This document shows, piece by piece, positions 11,725 through 22,486 of a stretch of DNA of 64,000 nucleotides. A program made the position numbers and the translations under genes. The DNA is taken from assembly GCA_037042915.1 (NCBI GenBank), contig CM073201.1, forward strand, positions 1,798,001 to 1,862,000. The letters are read 5' to 3'. This stretch comes from Auricularia sp. M13 (Eukaryota > Basidiomycota > Agaricomycetes > Auriculariales > Auriculariaceae). Numbering within the stretch: position 1 is the stretch's first letter; each line of letters begins with the position of its first letter. The notes under the pieces are model-generated. The model was not told the origin of the DNA. It searched no databases and was given only the letters and a program-made list of their open reading frames with translations.

Positions 11725-12190
11725 TCTGGCGATAACGCACCCAGATCAGCGGCGTATGACACGATAGGTGACCCTCACGCATACTGGGAACAGTGTTCTG
11801 TCTGAGCGTATTCAAAGTTGGCACAGAAGACGGCTATTCAGCGCCGTGACACGTCTCGTCCAGGAGTCTGAGTCGGACGCTGAAATCGCTTTGTTGACGC
11901 GTTGCGTTCCGAGGCACTCGCAAGTCGCGCATCAGAAAATCATGGATTTGTCCACAGACTCTCCAATACGCGTTACGCTGCACGAATTCGCTCATCGCTG
12001 ACGCGCCGAACGAAGTCCGTCATTGACGACCCTCAAGCCCAAACGGCCGTCCTCAGCCCTAAGGACTCGGAGTACTTCAGCATCCTGCAGCGTATCTCGA
12101 TCGGCGACCCGCATGTGACCTACTATACCATATCTCCAGCTTACAGGAATAGCATAGAGACCAAAAATATCGTGTCTAAGTATACCGCAA
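11725..12190. other. SPP upstream region and dynamitin 3' end
   Basis: I see no gene here. Both flanking genes run on the minus strand. Confidence 0.4.
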
Positions 12191-13612
12191 CTACTGTCCT
12201 AAAGCTTCCAGCCGGCCCATCAGACTGTCTATGCGCTGCTCAAGCCCTTTCACATTTCGAGAGGTCATGGTCTCGTTGTCGTTGAAGGTCTTTTCCACGC
12301 GGTCCACGGCGGAAGATAGCTCCGTGAGACCCACGCGTACCTTCTTCTGCTCGTCTTCGAGATCCTTTAGCGTTGTTTCGAATGCCGCTGCCGAAATGTG
12401 CAGTGCGGAAAGCGTCCGCAGCCGCGTGAGAATGTGCGGCAGGGTAGGCAGGTGTGGCGAGAGACGTGTCAATAGCGGCAGAATATCGGCCTGCAGGTTG
12501 GACGTTGGGTTCGGGGCGCTTGGTGCAGTTGCTTGAGATGGTTGGCGACGGGAGCCGGCCGCAGAGCCTGCTGACGCGCCTCCCGTCCTTTCCAGGTCAG
12601 CCAACAGAAGCTTCAACCTCCGGGAGATGGAGTCAATATGTCGTGGCTGAGTGAGGAGTGTGAGTTGTGCGCTCAGACGATTCAGAAGAGGCAGGAGCGG
12701 TGGCGGCAGTTGCGAATTCTGTAAAGCTCTGATCAGCATGCGACGCCGCAGTTCTTTCGGGGCGCCTACCTCATCCAAGGCAGCGCTGGAAGAGCCAACC
12801 AGCTTCTCTAGCTCGCCGACGCGCTTGTCGATTTCGGCCAACAAGGTCATTTCGTCGGAAGAAGGTGCACGTGCATCTGGGGTCGTTGTGCTCGCGCTCC
12901 CGCCGAGCGCGAGAGCACCCGTTGCTTGCGCCATTGTGATGAGTTCAATAAGCCGCTCGCGGCCCTCTTTCCGACTGCTGAGCTTTTCTAGGCGACCCTT
13001 TACGCCGACAAGGTCGCGAATCATCTCCCCCGCGTCCGTCTCCCCGGAGTTGAGCTGGGGATTCGAAGGGTCTGAGACCTCTGCCTCAAGAGCAGCAAGT
13101 TCGGCTCTGAGCATCTGGATTCGTTGCGTGAGAGGAGGCTGGTGCTCCAGCTCTGTCGAAGAAGTTGGCGACGGCGGATACGCGTAAAGTGTCCGCGCGC
13201 GTTCTGGCACATTTGCTGTGAATGGAGGACACCGTGCAAGCCAGACGACATACCGCTTTTCTTTTCCGCTTTCCTGAACCGTGCAGCAGCTTCGTTGGGG
13301 TTCATGAAGCTGGAGGTATCCATCTCTTCTGAACTGACTTGCGCGACAGTGGGTCCATGCCGTCGTGACCTGGATGGGTGCAAGATATCGTCCTCGCTGG
13401 AGTATCCATTCTAATTGTCTCAGCATCAGATACTGAAATCAACGGAGGCGTATCGCGTGCGTACGTCTGCACCACCAGAGGGAGCGACGTCAGGAGTCTC
13501 GTATACGTCTTGCGCGGTATCCTGAAAAGCACTCAGTACATTCAGAGCTGGGAAAGCATGTTGCGCGTGCGCGTACGATGTCGGGCAGGTTTGCATATTT
13601 GGCTGCGCTCAT
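12191..13612 (-). CDS. Dynamitin (dynactin p50 subunit)
   Basis: This shoulder subunit of dynactin links cytoplasmic dynein to cargo and microtubules and is needed for nuclear migration in hyphae. The start at 13612 gives MSAAKYANLPDI, followed across an intron by DTAQDVYETPDV, the family N-terminal signature; then YSSEDD, SSFMNPNEAAARFRKAEKK, and the coiled-coil core. TLLTQPRHIDSISRRLKLLLADLER is the typical central motif, and the C-terminus is a heptad-rich helix ending SLMGRLEALGQ. Introns are 47-60 nt. A stretch encoding VGAPKELRRRMLIRALQ has perfect splice ends (GTAGGC...TTACAG, 51 nt) and is probably a stop-free intron of length 3n. Without it, LDE joins NSQLPPPLLPLLNRL. Confidence 0.88.
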
Positions 13613-13818
13613 GGTTGTCTTGCGATGATACTAGAGTGGAAGACTTCGCCGGACGCGACAACGCCGGCGTCAGCCGATCGTGGTTCATTCCTTTGTCAAC
13701 GCGAGCAGCACCCCCAGATTAAACGAATGATTCGAGTGCTCTATTCTATTCCCAGAAACACACTAAGACTATCTCTAGAGTTAAAGTAAGTCAAATGTTC
13801 ACTCCCTCCCATGATGCA

Positions 13819-15671
13819 TCACTTGGTCGGGTCCGAAGCGTCCGCCCCGCGAGAACGCCAGATAACTTCCCAATGACCCTCGATAGGACCGTCTGAGCTC
13901 TCTATGACGACCGTGTCCTTGTGCTCAGGGCTGGGACGTGTCTCTGCCGCGGCATGGTTCTACGAGCTCTGTCAATTGCAAGTCACCAAAGAATGATAGC
14001 CCAGACGCACGAGCCCAAGTGTGACCTTGATCATCGGGGGCGTCTTCTGGTAGAGCTGAAGGCTGTCTTCCGACGCCCCGTTAATGAGGGAGATGATATT
14101 TTCGGCGGCGATGGTCCCCATGGCCCACGCGGTATGGCCAGCTTTTATGACGCCGGCCTCAGCGACATCGCCTATGGCGAAAATCTTCGAGGCTGCCCTC
14201 ATTGTAGGCGATACGCGCACAAAGCCATCTTCTCCGACTACGTCGGGCATGTATTCTTTAAGCAATGTTGAGTTTGGTCGCTGCCCGGTGCACTGAAGCT
14301 GCAAGAGGTCAGGCGATCCGGTCCCGGGACGACATTCAGGACTCACAATCAAGTCACACTCGATGATCTTGCCTTTCTTCGTGCGCACGGCGCGCGAGGT
14401 GCGGTGGAGCGAGTTATCCTGCATTTTAAGGCGGTCCGCATGGCTTGGGAACTCCACGCGATCGTCCAGAACGACATTGACACCGAGCGCATCCAGCCGC
14501 CGCATGATTGCATCGTGCAGGGCGGGTTTGTATATCGGCATGAAACGCGGCCGGGAGTGGACGATGGTAACAGTCTTGGGCGGACCTGGTGGACGATATG
14601 CTGCATGTTCCGGGTTGTTGAAGAGATCGGCTATGTCGGTGGCATATTGAAGGCCTTTGCAAGCGCTATGAGCTCTCAGCAATTGCGAAACAGGATCCGC
14701 GCACCTAATGCGCCGCCGCCAGCAACCAATATGTTGCGAGCGCGCGCAATGGTTTTTTGTTGCTCCTGCAAGACATGTTGGGGGATTATATACGATCCTG
14801 CACGTGCGATCTCACGTTCAAGAAGGCAACGCCATCCGCCTTTGTGCGGGCCTCCATCGCAAGGACTGGCGGCATTTCGCATCCGGTGGCCTGCATAGCA
14901 TAAATCAGCGTGGCACATTGTCCGAGCCGCGGTGGAGACTCACATAGACGATGTAGTCCCATGACACCCTGCGACGCGCTCGACGATCCTTGGTCTGGCG
15001 GTCGCTGAACGCGAGAGAACCCCGCAGCTGGTCTGCGACGCGAGACGCGCTGGCGCTGCCCTCCGACGCAGGGGGGATCAGGATCTGAGACGTCTCGCGA
15101 TCCGTGACGTCGCGGTCTAGCTCGAGATAGCCATCGTGGATTGAGAGTACGGCCGCGTGGATTACAACGGGTACGTTGCCCGGGAAGGCGTCAGCACAGG
15201 GAACGCCGGCGCTCGTATTGGCCCCGAGCTGCTGCTTGGCTGGCTGAGCGCCGTGGCCGTCGACAAAGTCATCGGGGATGAATGCCTGAGATCGCGGCGT
15301 GTGAGACGCGGGCAGGACGCTGGCATATGATTCGGACCTTGTGCGCGTGTCCCGGGAGCACGCCGTAGCGCGGGAAGAGGTAGAGGTCTGCCAGACGCGA
15401 TCAGCCCCGCCGCCAGCACGGTCGCTCTGCGGACTCTGCGTACGGTTGAAGTGACTGCAGGCAGGGTCAGCGCGGGCCGTTAGTCAAGAGATTAAGTTGA
15501 ATGACCTGTGCTTGTCTATGATGACTACTCGGTGGGACCTGGGCAGCCCATGCGCGAGCAGGCGTGCAGCGCGGCCGCCTGGAGCGCGGCTCGATGAGTC
15601 TAGACGTTCGAAGCGGCCGCTGGTTACGTACCGCCATAGGCACTGCCGAGGACAACAACGTTCTTGACCAT
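13819..15671 (-). CDS. AIF/FSP1-like FAD-dependent NAD(P)H oxidoreductase
   Basis: The protein belongs to the pyridine nucleotide-disulphide oxidoreductase fold of the AIF/AMID/FSP1 group, which reduce quinones with NAD(P)H. The start at 15671 gives MVKNVVVLGSAYGG, an FAD-binding GxGxxG. Then come RVVIIDKH, HFNHLYLFPRYGVLPGHAHKAFIP (family FNHLYVFPR), the second dinucleotide motif NILVAGGGALG, VTIVHSRPRFMP, CTGQRPNSTLL, and the FAD-contact motif IFAIGDVAEAG. A last exon gives LNHAAAETRPSPEH and ends DASDPTK-stop. About eight introns, all near 50 nt. The segment between the two GxGxxG motifs is longer than usual and Ser/Ala-rich. It is divergent from a siderophore transporter and has a palindromic pair of ATCTGATAA sites 53-71 nt upstream of its ATG, so iron control is likely. 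Exact substrate cannot be told. Confidence 0.85.
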
Positions 15672-15723
15672 GGCGCTGGGAGGATGGAAAGGGATTGGAG
15701 GAGGAAAAGACGGCCAACAGAGC

Positions 15724-15742
15724 TTATCAGATGATCTGATAA
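15724..15742. promoter_or_regulatory. Palindromic iron-GATA site pair 1
   Basis: TTATCAGATGATCTGATAA contains two inverted copies of ATCTGATAA separated by one base. The consensus ATCWGATAA is the known target of fungal two-finger GATA repressors of iron uptake (Urbs1, SreA, SRE). It lies 53 nt upstream of the FSP1-like start codon. Confidence 0.75.
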
Positions 15743-16284
15743 AATGCCGTCCCACTTTCGTGCTTGGCGGCCCGACGAAACCCGAAAGACCGAGGACTGG
15801 GCGGGTTTCTTCACTCCGTTTTGCCGGCACTGCTGTTGCCACGTTAGCGCTCTCAGTTCATTCAGGGTGGGGAAATTTTATGCACCATCGTTGGAACAAG
15901 TAATTTCAGCTTTCGAAGCGTGGGACGAGCCCTCCGAAGGAACGGCAAGTGCGGCCGAACGCGGCCGTGCTGTTACTGTACATCATTTGCACTCGGAGTC
16001 TCGGCCTGTTCGGTGCATCCTGATAATACGAGTGTGATACCTACACTGTCGGCGGCCAATAGAACGAAATATACGATAACAAGTGCAACAGGTAGGCAAA
16101 AGTTGACAGCGCTAGCTGCGTCGCCAACAATTTTTTTTTTCCATTCAGCGCCAATGCCTCTTCCTGTAGGCTCAACAGGCGCATAGCAAAGGAGCGCTAC
16201 CCAGTCACAGCATTACCTGGCGCTCATGGCAGCAAAAGGTTCCTGGTCCACGAGACAGGTACCAGCACCATATGGCCCATCTCC

Positions 16285-16307
16285 CTATCAGATCCGACAT
16301 CTGATAA
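16285..16307. promoter_or_regulatory. Palindromic iron-GATA site pair 2
   Basis: CTATCAGAT and ATCTGATAA face each other across a 5-nt spacer (CCGAC). The pair ends 58 nt upstream of the transporter ATG at 16366. The left copy has G instead of the last A of the consensus. Confidence 0.75.
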
Positions 16308-16365
16308 GATACATAGCTTGACAGTCGCGATGTTAGCCCGTCACCTTTCTTTCCCCCTTCCCTCC

Positions 16366-18871
16366 ATGTCCGAGACCGGTTCGTTCAAGGGAAAAGCGGA
16401 CGACCACCTCCGCAAGCGCACATCGCACACGGGGACCGGCGACTCGTTCTCCGTGCACGTCGTCGACACCCAACAGGGCGTGCTTAAAGCGGAGGCGACC
16501 CGTCGCGTCTGGGGGCCGAGAAGCAAAATCTTCCTTTATCTGGGGTACCGTCCGCGCTCCATGATTGACGACTCTGCTCATCCCGCGCAGCATTGCTCTT
16601 GTTGCCTACGTTTATTCTCTCGATGGCACGACGACCTATTTGTATCAGGCGCAGGCAACCTCGGCATTCGATCAGCACTCGACGCTCGCAGCGATTGGAG
16701 TCGCAACGGCAATCATTCTGGCTGTGGTCAAGCCCATTGCTGCCAAGCTCAGCGATGTCCTCGGTCGCGCTGAAGCGTATTTCACGGCAGTCGTTTTTTA
16801 CACCGTCGGCTACATTGGTGCGTGACCTCGCCCCACCTCATGGTCTCTCTCACGCACGGAAACAGTCGTGGCGTCGTGCAAAACCATTAGCACATATGCC
16901 GGCGGAAGTGAGTAGTTGGAGACGCTCATTGTGTTCCGACAAGACTAACTCCCCACTAAGTCCTGATTTACACCTGCGGCGGCGCTGCCATCCAGATTTT
17001 GCAACAGGTAAGATCTATCACCGACTTGCGACCCATCTCTCAACGCCTCAGATCGTTATCGGAGACATGACAACTCTGCGTTGGCGTGGCCTTGTCTCAT
17101 CTTCCGTGTCCATACCGTTCTTCATCAACGCGTTTGTTTCCGCGAACATTCAGAACGCGGTACTGGCTGGCCCTGGCTGGAGATGGGGATACGGCATGTG
17201 AGTCTTGAGCAATACACATTCCACACAATTCTTACTCGCCCTTCTCTAGGTTCGCAATCATCATTCCGATCTGCACAATCCCAATCATTGCCACTCTCGT
17301 ATGGGGTCAGCTCCGGGCCAAGAAGTTGGGGGTTCTTGCAACGACGTACCACGGAGAACAGCAGGCCGCCGTCGCTTCAAACCAGACATGGAAGCAAAAA
17401 ATCGTTGGCGCCGCGATCGACATCGACCTTGTCGGTCTCCTCCTCTTCGCAGCTGGCTGGGCTCTCGTTCTCGTTCCTCTTACCATCGTCAATCGCGGAA
17501 CCCAGAAATGGAGCAGCGGAGACATCATTGCCATGCTCACCTTGGGTCCCATCGTCCTGGTAATCATTGCCACAGACTGTCGCCCGGCGCATCCAATTGA
17601 TTACTCGCACAGATTGCCATGGTGGTTTACGAGGCCAAGTGGTCGCCCAAGCCGGTCTTCCCTTTGCGCTTCTTCAAGAATGTGACGGTGCTGGCCTGCG
17701 CGCTGATCGGGCTTTTCGATTTTATTTCTTTCTATCTGCAGGTTAGTACTTTGTCCTACAAGTTTCACAGCTTTCTGACTTCAATGCAGTACACCTATCA
17801 GGTTGGTTCGATAACACGCGTCGTTAGGCTGAGGTTGACCGTGGCCCGTAGTATTCATTCATCTACATCACGCATTCCGACTGGTCTATTAAGAATCAAG
17901 GCTACTTCGGTGCGAGCTGCTGCTGCAAAGTTGTGTACCACGTCTTATGCGTCATCAGCGTACACACAAACCCTTTCACTCACATTCTTTGCGATCCTGG
18001 CCGGCGCGATCCAGTTCTCGACACGCCGCCTCCGGTGGCTACTTTTTGCCGGCGTCGTCATTCGTCTCATCGCCGTCGGTGCAATGATCAAGACCAAGGG
18101 TGCCCAGTCAGTCGCCCCGCCTGAGTTCTTGTCAACTAGTCTTACCCTCACGTAGTGGCTCGACCTTCGGCCTCGTTTTCACGCAAGTCATGCAAGGCGC
18201 CGGAGGCGGTATTGCATCCATTAGCACCCAAGTTGCAGCACAAGGCAGCGTTCCTCATCAAGGTTCTGTCCTGCCAGTATAGTGCGATATCTGCGTTTCA
18301 TTTCTCTGCAGATATGGCGGCTGTTACCGCCATGATCCTGCTCTTCTCAGAGATCGGAAATGCCATCGGGAATGCGATTGCTGGGTTCGTCGCATTGTTC
18401 CAGAGCTAGAGTGAGAGGCTGATGCTTGCTTTGTAGCGCGATATGGAGTGAGTTTGGGTGCAATGGAGATGTATACGCTCACTAAGGCTCCGGTCCGCAG
18501 AAAACCTGATGCCCGGTCAGCTCGAGCATCGTCTCAGCGGGCACCTCAACCAGACCGAAATTGAGGGCATCTACGGCTCGATTACTAATGCGTTGACATA
18601 CGCGGATAGACCTGAAGTCTTCAATGGAGTGGTTCGTGGGACGTCGCCTGAACTGACACTCACTGATAACCTTCAGATCGACTCGTATGACTTCGTTATG
18701 ACGCGTCTCCTCATCGCCGCTACGGTCGTGGCTGTCGCACCGGTAATTTGTGCGTGGTTTGTCCACGACATTCGTCTTGGCGACAAACAAAACGCTGTGG
18801 AGGAACACGTGGACCTCGACTCTCCTGTCACCGAGACCCGCGATGTCAGTGGAATTGTGACGCGCTCCTAG
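16366..18871 (+). CDS. Siderophore-iron transporter (MFS, Arn/Sit1 family)
   Basis: This 14-helix major facilitator proton symporter takes up ferric siderophores at the plasma membrane or endosome. ATG 16366 (MSETGSFKGKADDH) is preferred; ATG 16330 in the same frame is an alternative. After a 45-nt intron comes the family signature LVAYVYSLDGTTTYLYQ, then AIILAVVKPIAAKLSDVLGRAEAY, CKTISTYAGG, and FFINAFVSANIQNAVL. Helices continue through LVGLLLFAAGWALVLVPLT and PVFPLRFFKNVTVLACALIGLFDFISFYLQ. A 12-nt micro-exon (17790-17801, YTYQ) precedes YSFIYITHSDWSIKNQGYF. The C-terminal half has VMQGAGGGIASISTQVAAQ and AVTAMILLFSEIGNAIGNA. A 48-nt stop-free intron probably removes the stretch before IDSYDFVMTRLLIAATVVA. 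It ends SGIVTRS-stop. Many introns, all short; no frame break is needed. Confidence 0.92.
17790..17801 (+). other. 12-nt micro-exon of siderophore transporter
   Basis: TACACCTATCAG (YTYQ) lies between acceptor AATGCAG and donor GTTGGT and joins FYLQ to YSFIYITHSDWS in frame, matching the family loop. Confidence 0.7.
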
Positions 18872-19256
18872 AGGCAGCGACGCTCTTGAAGAGAACCAAA
18901 CGCTTTCTTGAACTAGGCTTTTTTTCTAGAACATATTAATATATTGACACACCCTCCGATTTGTCTCCTCGCTCTGGCATCATGTCAAATATAATCTTAC
19001 AACGCCGTGTTGTACGAGAAATAGGACCTCCAAATTTGCCTCACTCTTTCAGGTAGCTGCGCTCCGGATGCTCTCCACCACATGGCGTCAACTCACTCCG
19101 GCAGTCAGCGAACATTGACCTCCGTGTGTGAACTCCTTGGAGGCCCTGCAAAGGCCCTAGGCCACAACAAGTCCACATGGCAATAATACATTAACACTTG
19201 ATATTCAGGCAATGCTCAAGCGGCATCGGTTCATTGTGTATAGCCAGCAAGTTGCA
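18872..19256. other. Convergent 3' regions
   Basis: This lies between the ends of the siderophore transporter and the Hrd1 gene. I see nothing coding and no strong hairpin. Confidence 0.4.
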
Positions 19257-22200
19257 CTAGGATGTATCATTCTCGCCATCGACGTCCGAAGCGTAACCGT
19301 CTGACTGGGAGCTTGTGGCCTCCGCCCCTTTACCCTTACCTTTGTCGATGCTAGCAGAAACGATGTCGATCGCGCGCTGGATCCTGGCGCGATCCTCGTC
19401 CGTTTTCGCGAGTCGGAGGTCGGCGTAGAGGCCGGCGAGGGCACGCTGAGGCGGCAGACGAAGGTCGATGGACGGATGGCTTGACGACTCCTTCTCAACG
19501 GTCGCAGGAGGGGTAGGCACGGGCCCCAGAGGAGGATGATCGGGCACGTAGGCAGGGCCAGCCGCCACGAGAGCAGGCGCATCACCAGATCTCCCAGCGG
19601 CCTCTTCGGACGCGACAGCAGCAGGCAGAATAGGCTCCGTGGGTGCAGGACCTGGCACTGGTGCCGAACTGGCAAGAGGGCTGGCGGGTTGCGCGGGCCC
19701 AGGCGTTGTCGCCTGAGGCATAGCAGCGGGGAGCACGCTCCGCAATCGCAGCAGCTCGTCTGTACAGCGCTGCAGTGTACCCTGCACAGTATCCAGGACC
19801 CGCAACCTCTCCTCAATCGCCTCTCGCGTCGTCGCGTCGAGCCTGGCAAGCTGCTCGTTCGACAGCCGAGGCGGCAGGTCGGCCAGACCCATACCGACGC
19901 CTCTGAAGGCAGCTGGCGCGTACGCATAGGGCGCCGGCATGGGCATAGGCGCGCGCACATATTGAGCCTGCGGGACACCGTTGTAGCCGGGCGACAGCGC
20001 CTGCTGGAAAGACAGAAGCGGGTAGCCCGGGATATGAGCATTTGTCGGATCGTACAGCGGTATGGCCGCCGGGATATTCACGCGAGGCTGGTGTTGGTTG
20101 AAGGTAAATGGCGACGAAGGCGCGCCCGCGGCAGGACTGGTTGGAGTCGAGCCATTGATACCCTGAGACTCCGCGAGTTGCTTCAGGCGCTCGCGGAGTC
20201 GCTGCTCCGTCGCGGTAATATGTCTACTCCTCGGGTCGGCGGCAGAGAGTGGGCGTCGACTGGGTCCAGACGGTTGAGCTGGAGATGCGCGCGACGGGTT
20301 CTGAGGCGTAGACGGAGTTTGTGTCGTTGTCGAGTTCATGCGCCTGAGTGCAGCTTCAAGGGCAGCGTTGCGGACAGCCGGATCAGGAGTGTGTGCAGGG
20401 CGCGCAGCCGCAGGGATAGGTGTCGTAGGCGTCGGCGCTTGTGCTGCATCAGGGGCCTCAGGTTGCGCTGAGGAAGGAGCGGCACCAGAAGTTGATGCAG
20501 GTCCCTGATTTGGAGGTGCATCCTGGGCCCGCTGAGTTAACGCTGGCGTTTCAGTCGCAGGCGTGGGAGGGGCGGTAGCAACAGGTGTACGCGGGGGCTC
20601 CTGACCCGGAGGTTGTGGGACCGCTCCCGGTTGTGGTGGGGCAGGGAAACCGAGGGCGATTGCGTCCGGCATGCCGTTCGCTGCCGCCGCCTGAGGGACG
20701 GGAAGCTGCATGCCTGGCCATGGTGGCGGGGCACCATACTGCAATTGGTTGGGCACAAGATTCGCCTGGTGCCGTTGCAGACGTTGGACCATGTTGGCGA
20801 TATTCTGGTTCAGCTGCTGCAGATGCTGCAGTTGCTGGTTGATATTAGGGATATCGCCGTGTGCCGCCCCTCCTGCTGCTGGAGGGCGCGGAGCCTGACC
20901 AGGTTGCGGCGGGGCGGCAGCCGGGGCTGCTGCACGCGCGTTTCCATTTGCGTTCGCTTGCTGTGCGTTGTTTTCCAACACCGTACGACGACTGCAAGCA
21001 ATGTCAGCATATGCAGCAACCACGGAACGCAAGTACGTACCAAGTCGGGCAGCTTTGTTGACGCTCCAACCAGGAGCGCAAGCAATGGAAATGAAACACA
21101 TGGCCGCAAGGCAGCTTCTTGGGCGTGTCGTTTGGTCCAACACGCTGAGCCTCTTGAGTAGGCGCTGGCGCAGGTGCTGCAGCCGGAACCGGGGCAGCAG
21201 CCTCGTTTGCTGGCGCCTGTCCGTCTGCAGGAGCAGGCGGTGCTGCGGTGCGAACGACCATTTCCTCGCGACAGATGATACATGTTCTGTCGTTCATTGC
21301 CTCCATCTCCTCGGTTGTAGCGTTCGGGTAGCGTTGATCCATGTTACGAGTTGCCTCGCGGTAGCGAATAAGATCGCGCAGCCTTGAGAGGAATGACCGA
21401 GCGGTGAGGAATACATCCCGCACGATGTTGAGTGGAAGGCCGTAGAATGCAAGCACCAGCACGAAGAAAGTGAGATACGTGATGAGCTTTAAAAAGTCTT
21501 TCCAAAGTGCCATGAGTTAACAGAACGCTTTATTTGAGTATGAAGCCCACCTGTGACGAGTTCGACATAGAAGATGAACATGCTCTTGTCTTCCCACGGC
21601 GGTGCCGTCTCGCCTCCAAGGCGCGCCGCGCGCCGAATGTCGGTTACGATGATCGAATACTTCATGATACAGTTCAACAGTGTAGCAAGCAGGATTGCGT
21701 ACTAAGACGGGGAGTCAATGTTGAGCGTTCTATGCTGCGTAGAATAGAAGCAGACGAACCTCGCTTGCGAAGAGCACTATGCCACTCATTCCAGTAGATA
21801 TGATACTTTCCAGCGCGAAGACAAGCATGAGCATATCGATTCCCCAAAGCACGACGAATAGGGCGTTGGTGCGAATGTGGAAGAGCCAGTTTGGTCCTGG
21901 GTGTGGCACCTGGTCCATCTGCGGCGCAAGCGTTGAACAAGTGGCAGAACAGCGTCAGGGTAACGCACCCATTCTATACGGTCTGCAAGGAGCCAGTGGA
22001 AACATTTCGCAAAGAGCAGGAAGCCGAACATGATTGCGAAGCCAGTGTCGAGCTCGTCGCGGAATATGGTCCAGGCCAGCAGGGACTCGGTCAGGAAGAA
22101 CCATACGCGGTCGTACAGACGCTGTCAGACACGGTATGTGAGATTCATTGGGGGTTCAGGGTGACATGTGACATACCTCGAGCTCTGACGCGCGCAACGA

Positions 22201-22486
22201 GCCAAAGAATAGCTGCTGGAATATGCGACCGACGAACAACGCAACCACGACGCCAAAGTTGGCAAGAATCTGAGACAAACTGGCGTGAGCGATGGTGCCG
22301 CGGTGTAAAATGCACGCGGCGCACGAGCACGCTGCGACTGTTGCGCGACAAGTCCACGGCGATCGAGTAGAAATTACTGTGCCGCTCGACGGCGCGTGCG
22401 ATGACGCCTAGCAGCAGTGCCAGGGACACGACCGCATAGGACGCGACTCGATGCTGAGTGACGACGGCGAGGATGCCCGTCGCCAT
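19257..22486 (-). CDS. hrd1: Hrd1/synoviolin ER-membrane RING ubiquitin ligase
   Basis: This E3 ligase and retrotranslocation channel of ER-associated degradation starts at 22486 (MATGILAVVTQHRVASYAVVSLALLLGVI). The membrane domain has RHSNFYSIAVDLSRN, FVGRIFQQLFFGSLRASEVE, RVWFFLTESLLAWTIFRDE, and FGFLLFAKCFHWLLADRIEWMDQ. It continues with IRTNALFVVLWGIDM, KYSIIVTDIRRA and FLTARSFLSRLRDLIRYREATR. The RING starts CIICREEM and resumes [25 protein letters not shown] after roughly 45 residues rich in Ala and Pro, an unusually long insertion between the first and second zinc pairs. The C-terminal 600 or so residues are disordered (Pro, Ala, Gln), with short helices such as INQQLQHLQQLNQNIANMVQRL. 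It ends DVDGENDTS-stop. Confidence 0.93.

Larger units (their letters stand above)
15672..16365. promoter_or_regulatory. Bidirectional, probably iron-regulated promoter region
   Basis: This 694-bp divergent intergenic separates the FSP1-like gene (minus) from the siderophore transporter (plus). It contains two inverted pairs of ATCTGATAA-type sites, one near each end, and an 11-T run near 16129. No ORF of substance lies within it. Confidence 0.65.
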
